In this document: piece by piece, positions 17,814 through 26,475 of the stretch
How positions within the stretch are numbered: position 1 is the first letter of the stretch
How the letters are laid out: each line of letters starts with the position of its first letter
Source of the DNA: Spirosoma lacussanchae
GTDB taxonomy: Bacteria; Bacteroidota; Bacteroidia; Cytophagales; Spirosomataceae
Assembly (NCBI RefSeq): GCF_005870035.1
Contig: NZ_SWJG01000001.1
Coordinates: 1,103,639-1,167,638, forward strand
Direction: 5' to 3'
DNA: 64,000 nt
Position numbers and translations under genes: made by a program
Notes under the pieces: model-generated
Database searches by the model: none
Seen by the model: only the letters and a program-made list of their open reading frames with translations
Told to the model about the DNA's origin: nothing

Positions 17814-17869
17814 AACGGAGAGGCCAACGCCAACCGCTGTTGCTTACAGCGGGCGTTAACCTCTCCGTT
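17814..17869 (-). terminator. Terminator downstream of the first SDR gene
   Basis: Composite hairpin: AACGGAGAGG (17814-17823) pairs with CCTCTCCGTT (17860-17869), with an inner CCGCTGT / ACAGCGG stem. The minus strand continues TTGTTTAT. Confidence 0.7.
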
Positions 17870-17897
17870 CAGTTATGTGTTCCAATTATACTGGCTA

Positions 17898-18935
17898 TCA
17901 GGCCAGCGTCGACTCGACTTTAGCTTTGCCGTTGTGATAGGTTCCGACAACCGAGTCGATGATCGACGAGATTGTACCCGAGGCCGAGTCTCCCAGCGAC
18001 TGGGCCTGTTGCCGGTAGCGAGCCTTGTCGATCGGGTTGGCGTTGGTATAAGCACGTACGAGCGCGTAGCCCGCCACAGCCGCCAACGCAATGCCGATCC
18101 CGACGGTCCAGGCTGGCGTTTTCTGGTCCTGACCCGACTCATGCTTGGGCGAGAGTAATTTGCGCATCAAAGACGCCAGCGCTTCCTGGGGCGATACGTA
18201 GGACATGAGCTCCTGCGCTTTGTTACCCAGCCCGCCGGGGACTACTTTAGCTTCGCCTTTCATCAGCGCCTTGTAGCCGTCTTTGGCTACCATAGCCGGA
18301 TCATCCATCATGTCTTCAACGACGAGTTTGGGTGCACCCGCTTCGCGGAAGAAATTGGTGGCCGTGGCGTTGGGCATCAGCGCCGTCATGGTTACGTTGG
18401 TGCCTTTGAGTTCGTTATTGAGCGACTGGGTCAGGCTCCAGACATACGCTTTGGTAGCTGCATAAACCGACATCAGCGGGAAAGGCGTTACCGATACCAT
18501 CGACGCCAGCTGCAGAATACGGCCTTCGTTGCGGGCTACCATGTCGCGCAGGAACAGCTTGGTCAGCAGTGTGGTGGTCAGCACGTTCAGATGGATAAGT
18601 TCTTTCTCGCGCGCCCATTCCGTTTCGGTGGCAAACTTCCCATAGGTGCTCGCCCCCGCGTCGTTGACCAGAATATTAACCGTAATGCCTTTGCTCTGTA
18701 GCTCGTCGTACAGCTCCTGCGCTACATCTTCCCGCGCCAGATCTTTATTGATGACGGTAATCTGCTGGGTTCCGTAGTTATTGCGGAAGACCTCGGCCAG
18801 CCGGTCGAGGGTTTCTTCACGCCGGCCAACCAGCACCAGGTCGAATCCGTCCTGGGCAAAAAGTTTGGCAAGTTCCTGACCAATGCCACTAGAGGCACCG
18901 GTGATAAGGGCTGTTTTTCCTGTTCCTTCTTTCAT
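17898..18935 (-). CDS. Membrane-anchored SDR oxidoreductase (paralog 1)
   Basis: 345 residues from the ATG at 18935; the longer frame from 19034 adds non-homologous sequence. Classical SDR: TGASSGIGQELAKLF binds NAD(P), NDAG is the NNAG variant, the catalytic Ser is in LASMVSV, and the YxxxK is YAATK. Beyond the SDR domain (about 255 residues) comes an extension with a hydrophobic helix (VGIGIALAAVAGYALV) and a tail with DKARYRQQAQSL. This C-terminal anchor is unusual for classical SDRs. A paralog of identical length lies at 19692 on the same strand. Substrate unknown. Confidence 0.88.
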   Translation of the reverse strand: MKEGTGKTALITGASSGIGQELAKLFAQDGFDLVLVGRREETLDRLAEVFRNNYGTQQITVINKDLAREDVAQELYDELQSKGITVNILVNDAGASTYGKFATETEWAREKELIHLNVLTTTLLTKLFLRDMVARNEGRILQLASMVSVTPFPLMSVYAATKAYVWSLTQSLNNELKGTNVTMTALMPNATATNFFREAGAPKLVVEDMMDDPAMVAKDGYKALMKGEAKVVPGGLGNKAQELMSYVSPQEALASLMRKLLSPKHESGQDQKTPAWTVGIGIALAAVAGYALVRAYTNANPIDKARYRQQAQSLGDSASGTISSIIDSVVGTYHNGKAKVESTLA

Positions 18936-19085
18936 AACGTTGTGAGTAAGTAACAAATAATACTCTCTAGAGAACCGGCGCTGGTCGAAGTTGTTTGAAC
19001 ACGCTGGCTGAGGCAACGTACCGGCAAGGCCCATCTACGCACAAATAGCCATGGCGATTTGTTATACAGAAAACTAACCAACGCC

Positions 19086-19625
19086 ATGAAATTACCCCAT
19101 CTTTTCCTGCTGCTTATCGGGCTGCTATCGGCTTGCTCTCCGTTTCGGGTTGTGCGTAACGAGTCGGATCGATCGGCGACCTGGGCGGCTTACCGGACCT
19201 ATGCTTTTGTTGATACGGCTCGTATCGATCCAACCCCCCGCGATTCATACCAGGCAGCCATGGAACAGGTCAAACAGGCTGTGGCCATCGAGTTGAAGAA
19301 CCGGGGCTATGAACCAACCAAAGACAATCCGGACCTGCTGGTCAATCTGGGTGCCGTGGTGAAGGAGCGCACGCAAACCCGCCAGACCACGATTCGGGAG
19401 GCCCCGCTGTATATTGGTCAGCGCCGGTATAGCTGGCGAAGTCAGGAAGTACCAACGGGAACGTATCAGGAGGGAACCGTAAATTTACACATCGTCGACG
19501 CCCAGCGTAACGCCTTGCTGTGGGATGTAGCCGTCTCAAGCGTACTCAATCGACGAACACTCGACCCTGATCAGATCAGGAACGCCGTCGGCAACGTGTT
19601 CGAACGGTTTCCGGGGAAAAAGTGA
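19086..19625 (+). CDS. DUF4136 lipoprotein
   Basis: 179 residues from the ATG at 19086, which starts a lipoprotein signal peptide with lipobox LLSAC. The mature part (SDRSATWAAYRTYAFVD, then AVAIELKNRGYEPTKDNPDL and GTVNLHIVDAQRNALLWD) has the layout of DUF4136, a family of envelope lipoproteins of unknown function common in Bacteroidota. It lies on the plus strand between two minus-strand SDR paralogs and shares a perfect 21-bp inverted repeat terminator with the second. Confidence 0.85.
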   Translation: MKLPHLFLLLIGLLSACSPFRVVRNESDRSATWAAYRTYAFVDTARIDPTPRDSYQAAMEQVKQAVAIELKNRGYEPTKDNPDLLVNLGAVVKERTQTRQTTIREAPLYIGQRRYSWRSQEVPTGTYQEGTVNLHIVDAQRNALLWDVAVSSVLNRRTLDPDQIRNAVGNVFERFPGKK

Positions 19626-19682
19626 ATGGTAGATGATGAATGAGGAGTGACCGCGCCAGTTCTCATTCATCATCTACCATTC
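19624..19682. terminator. Inverted repeat between convergent genes
   Basis: Perfect 21-bp arms (19624-19644, GAATGGTAGATGATGAATGA..., with 19662-19682) around a 17-base loop. The left arm overlaps the TGA of the DUF4136 gene. There is no strong T-run on either side, so it may be a transcript-stabilising hairpin as well as a terminator. Confidence 0.65.
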
Positions 19683-19691
19683 CTCTTCATT

Positions 19692-20729
19692 TTATACCGC
19701 TTCCTGCTCGGCGCTGGCTTTGGTTTTGTAGTAGGACCCGGCCACCGAGTCGATTACGGAGGCCAGTGCGTTTTTAGCCGACCGGCCCGCTTTGCTGGCT
19801 TTATACCGATACCGTGCCCGGTCAACAGGACCTGCATTTCGGTAGGTGGCATAGAGTACGATACCCGTTGCCACAAGGGCCGCTACACCGATGCCGAGGG
19901 CCAGCGCCGACGACTGCTCTTCCTGCCGGGCATTGCGGTCTTCCATCTGCTTCCGCATGTTGGCGGCAACAGCCTGATCGGGCAGAAAGTGAGCGGCCGC
20001 TACCTGTACTTTATTCATGGTACCCGACACAATCTTGTCTTTGCCGGCCATCATTGCTGCGTACCCATCTTTGGCCACTACAGCCGGGTCGGTTGAGCGG
20101 GCCTGATCCTGCGCTTTTGTGTTCATCGCGCCCGCCTTGTTGAAGAAATCGGTATCCGTCGCGCCCGGCATCAGCACCGTGATCGAGACATCAGTATCTT
20201 TTACTTCGTTACGAAGCGCTTCGGAAAATGAATAGATAAACGACTTGGTGGCTCCGTAAACGGCCATCATCGGGTTAGGCATCACAGAGGCTACTGACCC
20301 CAGCATAAGAACCTTTCCTTCATTCCGCTTCACCATATCTTTCAGAAACAGCTTGGTCAGATGGACCAGCGATGTCAGGTTGACCTGAATGACATTCAGC
20401 TCTTTCTGGAGATCGGTTTCGGTCGCAAACTTGCCATACTCGCCAAAACCGGCGTTATTCACCAGGGCGTTTACGGTGATATGCTGCCGGGTTACCTCAT
20501 CGTAGATTTCCTGCGGGGCCTGTGGGTCCGACAGGTCTTTCTCAATAACCGTAATGGTTGATGTGCCAAACTGGTGCCTGTACTTGTCGGCCAGATCCTG
20601 AAGTTTATCTTCGCTCCGGGCTACGAGAACGAGATTGTACCCGTCTTTGGCAAATAGCGTTGCCAGTTCGCGGCCAATACCGCTCGATGCGCCGGTAATA
20701 AGAGCTGTCTTTCCTGCTTCAGTTGTCAT
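19692..20729 (-). CDS. Membrane-anchored SDR oxidoreductase (paralog 2)
   Basis: 345 residues, the same length as the protein encoded at 17898-18935. Motifs: TGASSGIGRELATLF, NNAGFGEYGKF, the catalytic Ser in LGSVASV, and YGATK. As in its paralog, the SDR domain is followed by a charged linker, one membrane helix (ALGIGVAALVATGIVLYA) and a basic/helical tail (DRARYRYKASKAGRSAKN). The pair probably arose by duplication. The cofactor-binding pattern does not by itself separate NADP from NAD. Confidence 0.88.
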   Translation of the reverse strand: MTTEAGKTALITGASSGIGRELATLFAKDGYNLVLVARSEDKLQDLADKYRHQFGTSTITVIEKDLSDPQAPQEIYDEVTRQHITVNALVNNAGFGEYGKFATETDLQKELNVIQVNLTSLVHLTKLFLKDMVKRNEGKVLMLGSVASVMPNPMMAVYGATKSFIYSFSEALRNEVKDTDVSITVLMPGATDTDFFNKAGAMNTKAQDQARSTDPAVVAKDGYAAMMAGKDKIVSGTMNKVQVAAAHFLPDQAVAANMRKQMEDRNARQEEQSSALALGIGVAALVATGIVLYATYRNAGPVDRARYRYKASKAGRSAKNALASVIDSVAGSYYKTKASAEQEAV

Positions 20730-20844
20730 AGGAGTTGAGTGTGTTAAGTTGATCGCTTACCATTCAACCTGACTGGCGGGAAGTTGTTTGGACAGGATGA
20801 GGAAGAGCGGCATCAGCCTCCCCATGGCCATCCCCTGCTTTCGT

Positions 20845-22194
20845 TTACTTAACGACCACTTTAACGTCGATTTTTTTCAGCGTCGGTTTGGGTATACCGG
20901 ATGTGTCTCGTTTGCTGACGCCGGTGCCGCGTCCGATCGCGTCGATCCTGACAAAATCGATACCCGACGACATTAGCTGCTGCTTGATCTGGTTGACCCG
21001 CTTGAACGACAGGCTCTTGTTGGTAAGTGCTCCGCTGGCATCATTGGCGTAACCGATCAGCTGAATCTGCAGCGAAGGATAGGTTTTCAGCAGCGTGGCT
21101 AGCTCTCCGACGGTTGCCTGCCCCGACGTCATGGACAACGAACCGGGCGAGAACGACACCTCCGTGAGCGGGAAGATCCGGCCTTTGGGTAGGGCTGCGT
21201 TGCCCAGGTAAGGCGTCATTTGCTGGGTCAGATTACTGGCTGGCGTGGTAGGCGCCCCCCCAACCGCCACACCGGTTGCGGTAGTTGCAGCGGTTGCTGA
21301 TGTAGAGCGCGGTGCCGGCTCGGCCGGTACGGCCAGCGACCGGGTTACGGTATCGGCCTGGATGGTATCACTCGTGACCGGGCCCGCGTCGGTAACCGTC
21401 TGCTGATCACCGGCGTAATTCTGGGTATTTTGGTAGATGTAGTATCCTCCGCCCAGCACGGCCAGAACCAGTAGCCCACCTACAGCCAGTTTTGCTAAGG
21501 AACTGTTGTTACCGGCGTCTTCTTCGGCGGGTTCGTAACTGATGGGCGGGCGCGTAGCCGTAGCGGTCTGGCGGGATGGCGAAGCCACTGAGCGGGTCGG
21601 TGCTTCGGTCGCAGAACGGCGGGCCGGCGCTGCCAGGCCTGAAACGATCTGCTGTAGCCCCACCTTCTCAACCAGCCGGGGCATAAATTCATCCGGTACG
21701 GTGTTGATGAGGGCCTCGCGTTCGGCAAAAAGCAGCGAGGCCAGCCCATCGGCGTCCAGCTTCCGGTCTTTAACCTGCTTCCCCAGCCCGTGTAATACGA
21801 TCGTGGTCGTGAGACCCAGTAGCGAGATAGCCGATGAGTTGCGGATGCCCGCGTAGCTCGAGATCATGCTGCCGATCGAGCTTTTCATGGCAGGCAGCAA
21901 ATGACTGATTACATCATTACCCTGCGTAATGAGCGTATTGGTGTGCGCCGGATCGCGTAGTGACTGATCGAGGTTTTCGATCAGACTTCCGTCATAGCGC
22001 CCTTTTTGTATATGGCTGAATAACTGATTGACTCCAATTTCGGTAGTTGTCCGCTTCATCAGACCACCAATAATGGTGTATACCAGACCGTCAACGGCTT
22101 TATTGATTTTATCAGCCGGTTCGTCTACGTACAGCGCAATACGCGATACGACGTCCGGGTTGAATACAGTATCGAATGTGTTGAACAAATTCAT
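20845..22194 (-). CDS. DUF937-OmpA fusion membrane protein
   Basis: 449 residues from the ATG at 22194 (MNLFNTFDTVFNPDVVSRI). The N-terminal 190 residues have the features of DUF937: helical repeats and GGLMKRTTT-like turns. A Ser/Arg/Pro-rich linker and one transmembrane helix follow (LAVGGLLVLAVLGGGYYIYQ, about 240-260). After a Thr/Ala-rich stretch comes a C-terminal OmpA-like peptidoglycan-binding domain (VSFSPGSLSMTSGQ, then YPSLQIQLIGYANDASG and SFKRVNQIKQQL). The canonical OmpA pair of Asp and Arg that binds diaminopimelate is only partly preserved. Topology suggests DUF937 in the cytoplasm and OmpA in the periplasm. Confidence 0.82.
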   Translation of the reverse strand: MNLFNTFDTVFNPDVVSRIALYVDEPADKINKAVDGLVYTIIGGLMKRTTTEIGVNQLFSHIQKGRYDGSLIENLDQSLRDPAHTNTLITQGNDVISHLLPAMKSSIGSMISSYAGIRNSSAISLLGLTTTIVLHGLGKQVKDRKLDADGLASLLFAEREALINTVPDEFMPRLVEKVGLQQIVSGLAAPARRSATEAPTRSVASPSRQTATATRPPISYEPAEEDAGNNSSLAKLAVGGLLVLAVLGGGYYIYQNTQNYAGDQQTVTDAGPVTSDTIQADTVTRSLAVPAEPAPRSTSATAATTATGVAVGGAPTTPASNLTQQMTPYLGNAALPKGRIFPLTEVSFSPGSLSMTSGQATVGELATLLKTYPSLQIQLIGYANDASGALTNKSLSFKRVNQIKQQLMSSGIDFVRIDAIGRGTGVSKRDTSGIPKPTLKKIDVKVVVK

Positions 22195-22341
22195 AAGTAG
22201 GAAAACTCGATCGGGCAAAACAAGGGTGTCGTTCTCTTCACAGTCAAAATCGGCACATTACCCCTTTTATGACCCCCCTCCGGGATAAAATTAGGCAAGG
22301 TTTACTAAAGGACACGCAAGCCCGGTTGATAAATTCCCGAT

Positions 22342-22530
22342 TTATCGCTTCGGCAGGCGTTCAATTGATTCCTGATAGTCAGTTTCAACGAGACGCAGGC
22401 GATCCTGGCAAAATGTAATCAACTCGCCAGCCTGCCGGATTTTGGCCGGCAGTTCGTCGAGCGCAATCTCTTCGTTCTCGATCTCTTCGACCAGCACTGT
22501 CAGTTTTTCGTAAGCTTCCTGATAGGTCAT
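22342..22530 (-). CDS. xseB: Exodeoxyribonuclease VII small subunit
   Basis: 62 residues, a helical protein with the XseB pattern: MTYQEAYEKLTVLVEEIENE, then ALDELPAKIRQAGELITFCQ. It forms the Exo VII complex with XseA, which degrades single-stranded DNA to oligonucleotides. It lies 60 bp downstream of xseA on the same strand and is surely cotranscribed. Confidence 0.92.
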   Translation of the reverse strand: MTYQEAYEKLTVLVEEIENEEIALDELPAKIRQAGELITFCQDRLRLVETDYQESIERLPKR

Positions 22531-22590
22531 GTTGTGTTTTGTTGTCTATACGTCAATCCTGGCCACGCACTTTTTTACGTTGCCTATGTA

Positions 22591-23793
22591 TCAGCTCATT
22601 ACGGTGATGGTGCCGTCGTGCAACTGGACTTGAAGCGTTTCGCTCTGACGGACCTCGGCCGCCTTTGTAACGATCCGGCCCTGGCGCAACAGCAGGGCAT
22701 ATCCCCGCCGGAGCACGTTGGCAGGGTCAAGGTGCCGAATCGTGACTGCCTTCTCGGTTAGTTCAGTATGGCGGTCGCGGAGGTAGTTGTACGAAACAAA
22801 CCGCAGCCGGTCGGTTTGCATATCAAGCTCTTCGCGGGCGTTCTGGAGTACATCCCGGGCAACAACGCCCATTCGGTCGAGGAGCCGAAGGCAACTTTCT
22901 TCGAACTGTCGGTTGTGTTCAATCAGGAAGCCTGCGGCCTTAGTCGGTGTTTTCACGCTCTGGTGACACATCATGTCCGTAATACTGACGTTGCGCTCGT
23001 GCCCGATACCGGCCAGAATCGGAATGTTGAACCCGGCAACAGTCAATCCCATCAGCAGGGTGTCGAACGAGCCGAAGTCGAGCTGCGAGCCACCACCCCG
23101 CACCAGAACAACGGCATCGTAGGGCCTACCGCTCAGCCGTATCTTTTCCAGTTGCTGGCAAATAGCCTGTTCGGCCCCTTTACCCTGCACCTGAGTCAGG
23201 TACTCGTCTACCGAGAACGTATAGCCATAGGGGTTAGCCGCCAGTTCGTGGCGAAAGTCGCGCCACCCATCGGAGCCCGGTGCGGCAATCAGGGCCAGTC
23301 GCTGCAACACGGCCGGTCGGGGCAGCAGCTGGTTAGCGGTGATGTATTGCCCCGCGTCGAGCCAGACCAGATCGGGGTAATCCCGAACCAGTGTGTCCAG
23401 CACTTCCTGCCGCTCGCGTTCCAGATTGCCCAGCGTGTAGGAAGGATCGATCTTCAGGATTTCGAGTCGCAGGCCGTAAACCGGGCTGAATCCGACCGAT
23501 ACCAGGAGCAATAGTTTTACATTTCGCGCAAAAGCGACGCCGGTTGCGATTTCAAAGTCGCGAATAGTATGGTAGTTCCGGCGCCAGATGCAGGCATCCA
23601 GCTTGGCCAGCGTTTCGTGCCGACCGGAGGGGCCGTCTTCCCGCTCGACCAGCGTCAGGAAGCAGTACCCCCGGTCGGGATAATTCTTGATATCGCTCGT
23701 TTCGGCCACAACCCATATCGGCTTCTGTCCGAAGGCGTTGTCCAGAACAGTTTCAAGGGTGAACGCAAGATCGGATAAGCGAATAGGTGACAT
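22591..23793 (-). CDS. xseA: Exodeoxyribonuclease VII large subunit
   Basis: 400 residues. An N-terminal OB-fold region (about 1-100, with WVVAETSDIKNYPDRGYCFL) binds single-stranded DNA. The catalytic domain contains IAAPGSDGWRDF, VLVRGGGSQLDFGSFD and IPILAGIGHERNVSITDM, with the conserved GGG, Asp and GHE/D elements. Coiled-coil helices follow (about 275-345), and the C-terminal domain carries RRGYALL. It makes the ssDNA nuclease with XseB just downstream. It lies 77 bp after pheS, with no clear terminator between, so readthrough from pheS is possible. Confidence 0.95.
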   Translation of the reverse strand: MSPIRLSDLAFTLETVLDNAFGQKPIWVVAETSDIKNYPDRGYCFLTLVEREDGPSGRHETLAKLDACIWRRNYHTIRDFEIATGVAFARNVKLLLLVSVGFSPVYGLRLEILKIDPSYTLGNLERERQEVLDTLVRDYPDLVWLDAGQYITANQLLPRPAVLQRLALIAAPGSDGWRDFRHELAANPYGYTFSVDEYLTQVQGKGAEQAICQQLEKIRLSGRPYDAVVLVRGGGSQLDFGSFDTLLMGLTVAGFNIPILAGIGHERNVSITDMMCHQSVKTPTKAAGFLIEHNRQFEESCLRLLDRMGVVARDVLQNAREELDMQTDRLRFVSYNYLRDRHTELTEKAVTIRHLDPANVLRRGYALLLRQGRIVTKAAEVRQSETLQVQLHDGTITVMS

Positions 23794-23870
23794 AATAGCG
23801 TGAATGAGCGACTGAACGACTGGGTGAAGGCCGACTGGAGCGGCTACTCACTTACTCATTCACCCAATGA

Positions 23871-24926
23871 TCAAAGTCCTTCAAACTGGCGCAGAAACCT
23901 GACGTCGTTTTCGGTGTAAAGCCGCAGATCGTTGACAACGTACTTGAGCTGGGTGATCCGCTCGATGCCCATACCGAACGCAAATCCGGTATACTCTTCG
24001 GGATCGATGCCGCAGTTGGCGATGACCTGCGGGTCAACCATGCCCGATCCTGCAATTTCGACCCAGCCCGAATGTTTGCAGATGTTACAGCCTTTACCGC
24101 CACAGATCTGACAGGAGATGTCGATCTCGGCACTAGGCTCGGTAAATGGAAAGTAAGACGGCCGGAACCGGATCTGCGTACCTGGCTCAAACATCTCTTT
24201 CACAAAGTGATACAGCGTATCTTTTAGATCTTTGAAGCCTACATTCCGGTCAATGTAAATGCCCTCTACCTGGTGGAACATGCAGTGGGCGCGGGCCGAA
24301 ATGGTCTCGTTCCGATACACCCGGCCTGGCATAATGGAGCGAATTGGACGGAACGGGGCTGGGCTGCCGTTGGCGCGCTGACGCTCCATCAGCCGGATCT
24401 GTACGTTCGACGTATGCGTCCGCAACAGCATATCGGATTGCTGACCGTCTTTTTCGACGAAGAACGTATCCTGCATATCGCGGGCCGGATGGTTATCCGG
24501 AAAGTTGAGGGCGCCGAAGTTATACCAGTCCGACTCGATTTCGGGGCCGTCGGCCACGTTAAAACCAATCCGTTCGAAGATCTGGATAATGCGCTGACGA
24601 ACCAGGCTTAACGGGTGTTGCGTACCGTTCAGGTTGGGTACAGTCGGCAAAGTCAGATCGATGGGGGCGCCATCGGTACTGGCTGGCTGATCGTTAATCT
24701 GCCTGGTAAACTCGTCGAAACGCTCCTGCGCCCGGTTCTTAAGCCCGTTGAGGGCCTGACCAACGGCGCGCCGGTCGTCGGGAGATACCTGTTTGAGTCC
24801 GTCAAACAGCTCTGTAACAACCCCTTTCCGGCTGATAAATCGCAGCCGAAACTGCTCCAGTTGTTCTTTCGATGCTACTTTGTACTGATCTATTTCCCCG
24901 TAAATCTCCTTAACTCGGTCCAGCAT
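23871..24926 (-). CDS. pheS: Phenylalanyl-tRNA synthetase alpha subunit
   Basis: 351 residues, normal PheS length. An N-terminal coiled-coil (about 1-85) contacts tRNA, and the class II catalytic core follows. Motif 2 is GRVYRNETISARAH, motif 3 is GFAFGMGIERI, and the substrate-site region is FHQVEGIYIDRN. A cysteine cluster (CQICGGKGCNIC) precedes the conserved GSGMVDP; such clusters occur in PheS of this phylum. It charges tRNA-Phe together with PheT, which is not in this window. A -7-like TACCTTTG at 24953-24960 places the transcription start about 20 nt before the ATG. Confidence 0.97.
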   Translation of the reverse strand: MLDRVKEIYGEIDQYKVASKEQLEQFRLRFISRKGVVTELFDGLKQVSPDDRRAVGQALNGLKNRAQERFDEFTRQINDQPASTDGAPIDLTLPTVPNLNGTQHPLSLVRQRIIQIFERIGFNVADGPEIESDWYNFGALNFPDNHPARDMQDTFFVEKDGQQSDMLLRTHTSNVQIRLMERQRANGSPAPFRPIRSIMPGRVYRNETISARAHCMFHQVEGIYIDRNVGFKDLKDTLYHFVKEMFEPGTQIRFRPSYFPFTEPSAEIDISCQICGGKGCNICKHSGWVEIAGSGMVDPQVIANCGIDPEEYTGFAFGMGIERITQLKYVVNDLRLYTENDVRFLRQFEGL

Positions 24927-25291
24927 ACTACACTACCTGTCATTGTATAGGGCAAAGGTACGGAAAAACAGAATGAGTGCCGATTCGAGAACCGTATATG
25001 CCAGGTAGGCGTGGTCTTTATTACCCAAAACCGTGGAAAATGCTGACAACATGTGACCATGCGTTGCTTTATATATGGTCATTGAGTAAGCGGTAAAATA
25101 CTACTGATTCATAACAGTTTATAAAGAAGATGTCTACGTTAAATAAAACAGCAGGAAGGTAGGTCTGATTGTTGCACAAGATGAAGTGTATTACGCACAG
25201 TAACTCCCTAGGTAGATCACGATTACTAGCCCTCTAAGTAACTGAACATCAACCTTAAACTATCAATCATTATTCTTCACTCAAAACGACT
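24927..25291. other. 365-bp intergenic region upstream of pheS and the first LytTR gene
   Basis: AT-richer than its surroundings. The pheS-proximal end holds TACCTTTG (minus strand, 24953-24960), which fits TAnnTTTG, but no good -33 TTTG stands 19-21 bp upstream. Nothing convincing was found for the LytTR gene on the plus strand. No ORF, tRNA or clear hairpin was recognised. Confidence 0.5.
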
Positions 25292-25723
25292 ATGAAAGCA
25301 TTCGCTAACGACTCGATTTTCGATCCAATGTCCATTCCCTTCCACAAAAGTGTGGAGAAAATTGCCGATTCTTCGTGCATGCAGAAGCTGTTGATCCCAT
25401 TTTACGATCGTAAGCGAACAATTTCTGTCGATGAAATTGTGCGGCTCGAAGGGTCAGGAAATTACACAAACTTCTTTCTGAAAGATGGTACCAAAATGCT
25501 GGTCTCCCGGACCCTGAAAGAATATGAAACATTGCTCGACGGCCAGGCGTTTGTCCGGGTTCACAAATCGTGTATCGTTAACCTGGGCTTTGTTCGTAAG
25601 TTCTTTGTCAAGAAAGAAGGCGAGCTGGAGTTGATTGATGGCCAGCAGGTGAAAATTTCCCGTCGCCGGGCGCAGATGTTTATGGATCGTATCCGTGATT
25701 TTCAGCCAGTTGCAGTGAGCTAG
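25292..25723 (+). CDS. Stand-alone LytTR DNA-binding regulator
   Basis: 143 residues. The LytTR domain occupies about residues 40-138: VDEIVRLEGSGNYTNFFLKD, MLVSRTLKEYETLL, FVRVHKSCIVNL and ISRRRAQMF are its hallmark blocks. There is no receiver domain and no membrane segment, only a short N-terminal tail, so any signal input must come from elsewhere. A related LytTR gene follows on the same strand after a terminator-like hairpin, so they are probably separately transcribed. Confidence 0.92.
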   Translation: MKAFANDSIFDPMSIPFHKSVEKIADSSCMQKLLIPFYDRKRTISVDEIVRLEGSGNYTNFFLKDGTKMLVSRTLKEYETLLDGQAFVRVHKSCIVNLGFVRKFFVKKEGELELIDGQQVKISRRRAQMFMDRIRDFQPVAVS

Positions 25724-25840
25724 ACGCGCTCTTCCGTAGAAATTACCATATGTGCTCCGTAGGACGCTACAAAGGGCTATACGTATTTCTACGTAATCAG
25801 GTGGGTACTACCACTTAAATGTAGCTAAAGAAATATTTAT

Positions 25841-25902
25841 AACGGTCTGGCAGACAGTTGATTAGGTTCTAATCTAATCGACTGTCTGCCAGACCGTTTT
25901 TT
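25841..25902 (+). terminator. Terminator after the first LytTR gene
   Basis: 25-bp arms (25841-25865 and 25874-25898; the left arm begins AACGGTCTGGCAGACAG) with one mismatch and an 8-base loop, ending in six T residues. Confidence 0.9.
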
Positions 25903-25976
25903 CATGGGGTTGCCTTCGGGTGGTAATTTTGAGTCATCAGACACGGATTCAAATACGGACTTAATAACCCCCAGGC

Positions 25977-26396
25977 ATGGAAGCGAACCTCTTTTCTACT
26001 GTACAGCCCTCATTAACTGCTCCTCAATTTCCTGCTTCGTATCAGCGAGGTACTCACCGGATTGCTTTACCTTATCTGAACCGCACCATATTTATTGCGG
26101 TCGATGATATCCTCTGTCTGCAGGGTGAAGGCAATTATACCTTCCTCCATACCCGCGACCGGAAACGGTATCTGGTGTCGAAAACCCTGAAAGAATTTGA
26201 AAAAACGCTCGATAGCACGCTGTTCCTGCGGATTCACAAATCATATATCGTGAATCTGGCTTACGTACAGCACAGTGTGTTCACCAAAGAGCGGCAGGTC
26301 AGACTGGCCGACGGTCGGGAAGTAGCCATATCGCGCCGTCGGATGAAAGATATTACGCTGCAACTGGCTCAGTACCGCCAGCGGATGCATAATTAA
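25977..26396 (+). CDS. Stand-alone LytTR DNA-binding regulator
   Basis: 139 residues, similar to the gene at 25292: ALPYLNRTIFIAVDDILCLQ, QGEGNYTFLHTRD, YLVSKTLKEFEKTL, FLRIHKSYIVNL and ISRRRMKD. Again the domain stands alone, with a 28-residue N-terminal tail. LytTR domains bind direct DNA repeats as dimers, and two adjacent genes could encode partners or duplicates. Strong terminators flank it on both sides, so it is a single-gene transcript. Confidence 0.92.
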   Translation: MEANLFSTVQPSLTAPQFPASYQRGTHRIALPYLNRTIFIAVDDILCLQGEGNYTFLHTRDRKRYLVSKTLKEFEKTLDSTLFLRIHKSYIVNLAYVQHSVFTKERQVRLADGREVAISRRRMKDITLQLAQYRQRMHN

Positions 26397-26418
26397 TAGG
26401 AACGGTAAACAACAACAT

Positions 26419-26457
26419 AGAACAGGGGCGGATACATTGCGTATCCGCCCCTGTTCT
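26419..26457 (+). terminator. Terminator after the second LytTR gene
   Basis: 17-bp perfect stem (26419-26435 with 26441-26457; left arm AGAACAGGGGCGGATAC) and a five-base loop. The T-run is weak on both strands. It also lies just beyond the convergent barrel-protein gene. Confidence 0.75.
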
Positions 26458-26475
26458 GTATAATGGATAATCGGC

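Noticed and set aside
23796-23870. Inverted TGAATGAG / CTCATTCA between pheS and xseA
   Set aside because: Long loop and no T-run; too weak to call a terminator.
25735-25793. Inverted repeat CGTAGAAAT / ATTTCTACG between the LytTR genes
   Set aside because: Nine-base arms 41 bp apart; LytTR proteins bind direct repeats, so no role can be supported.
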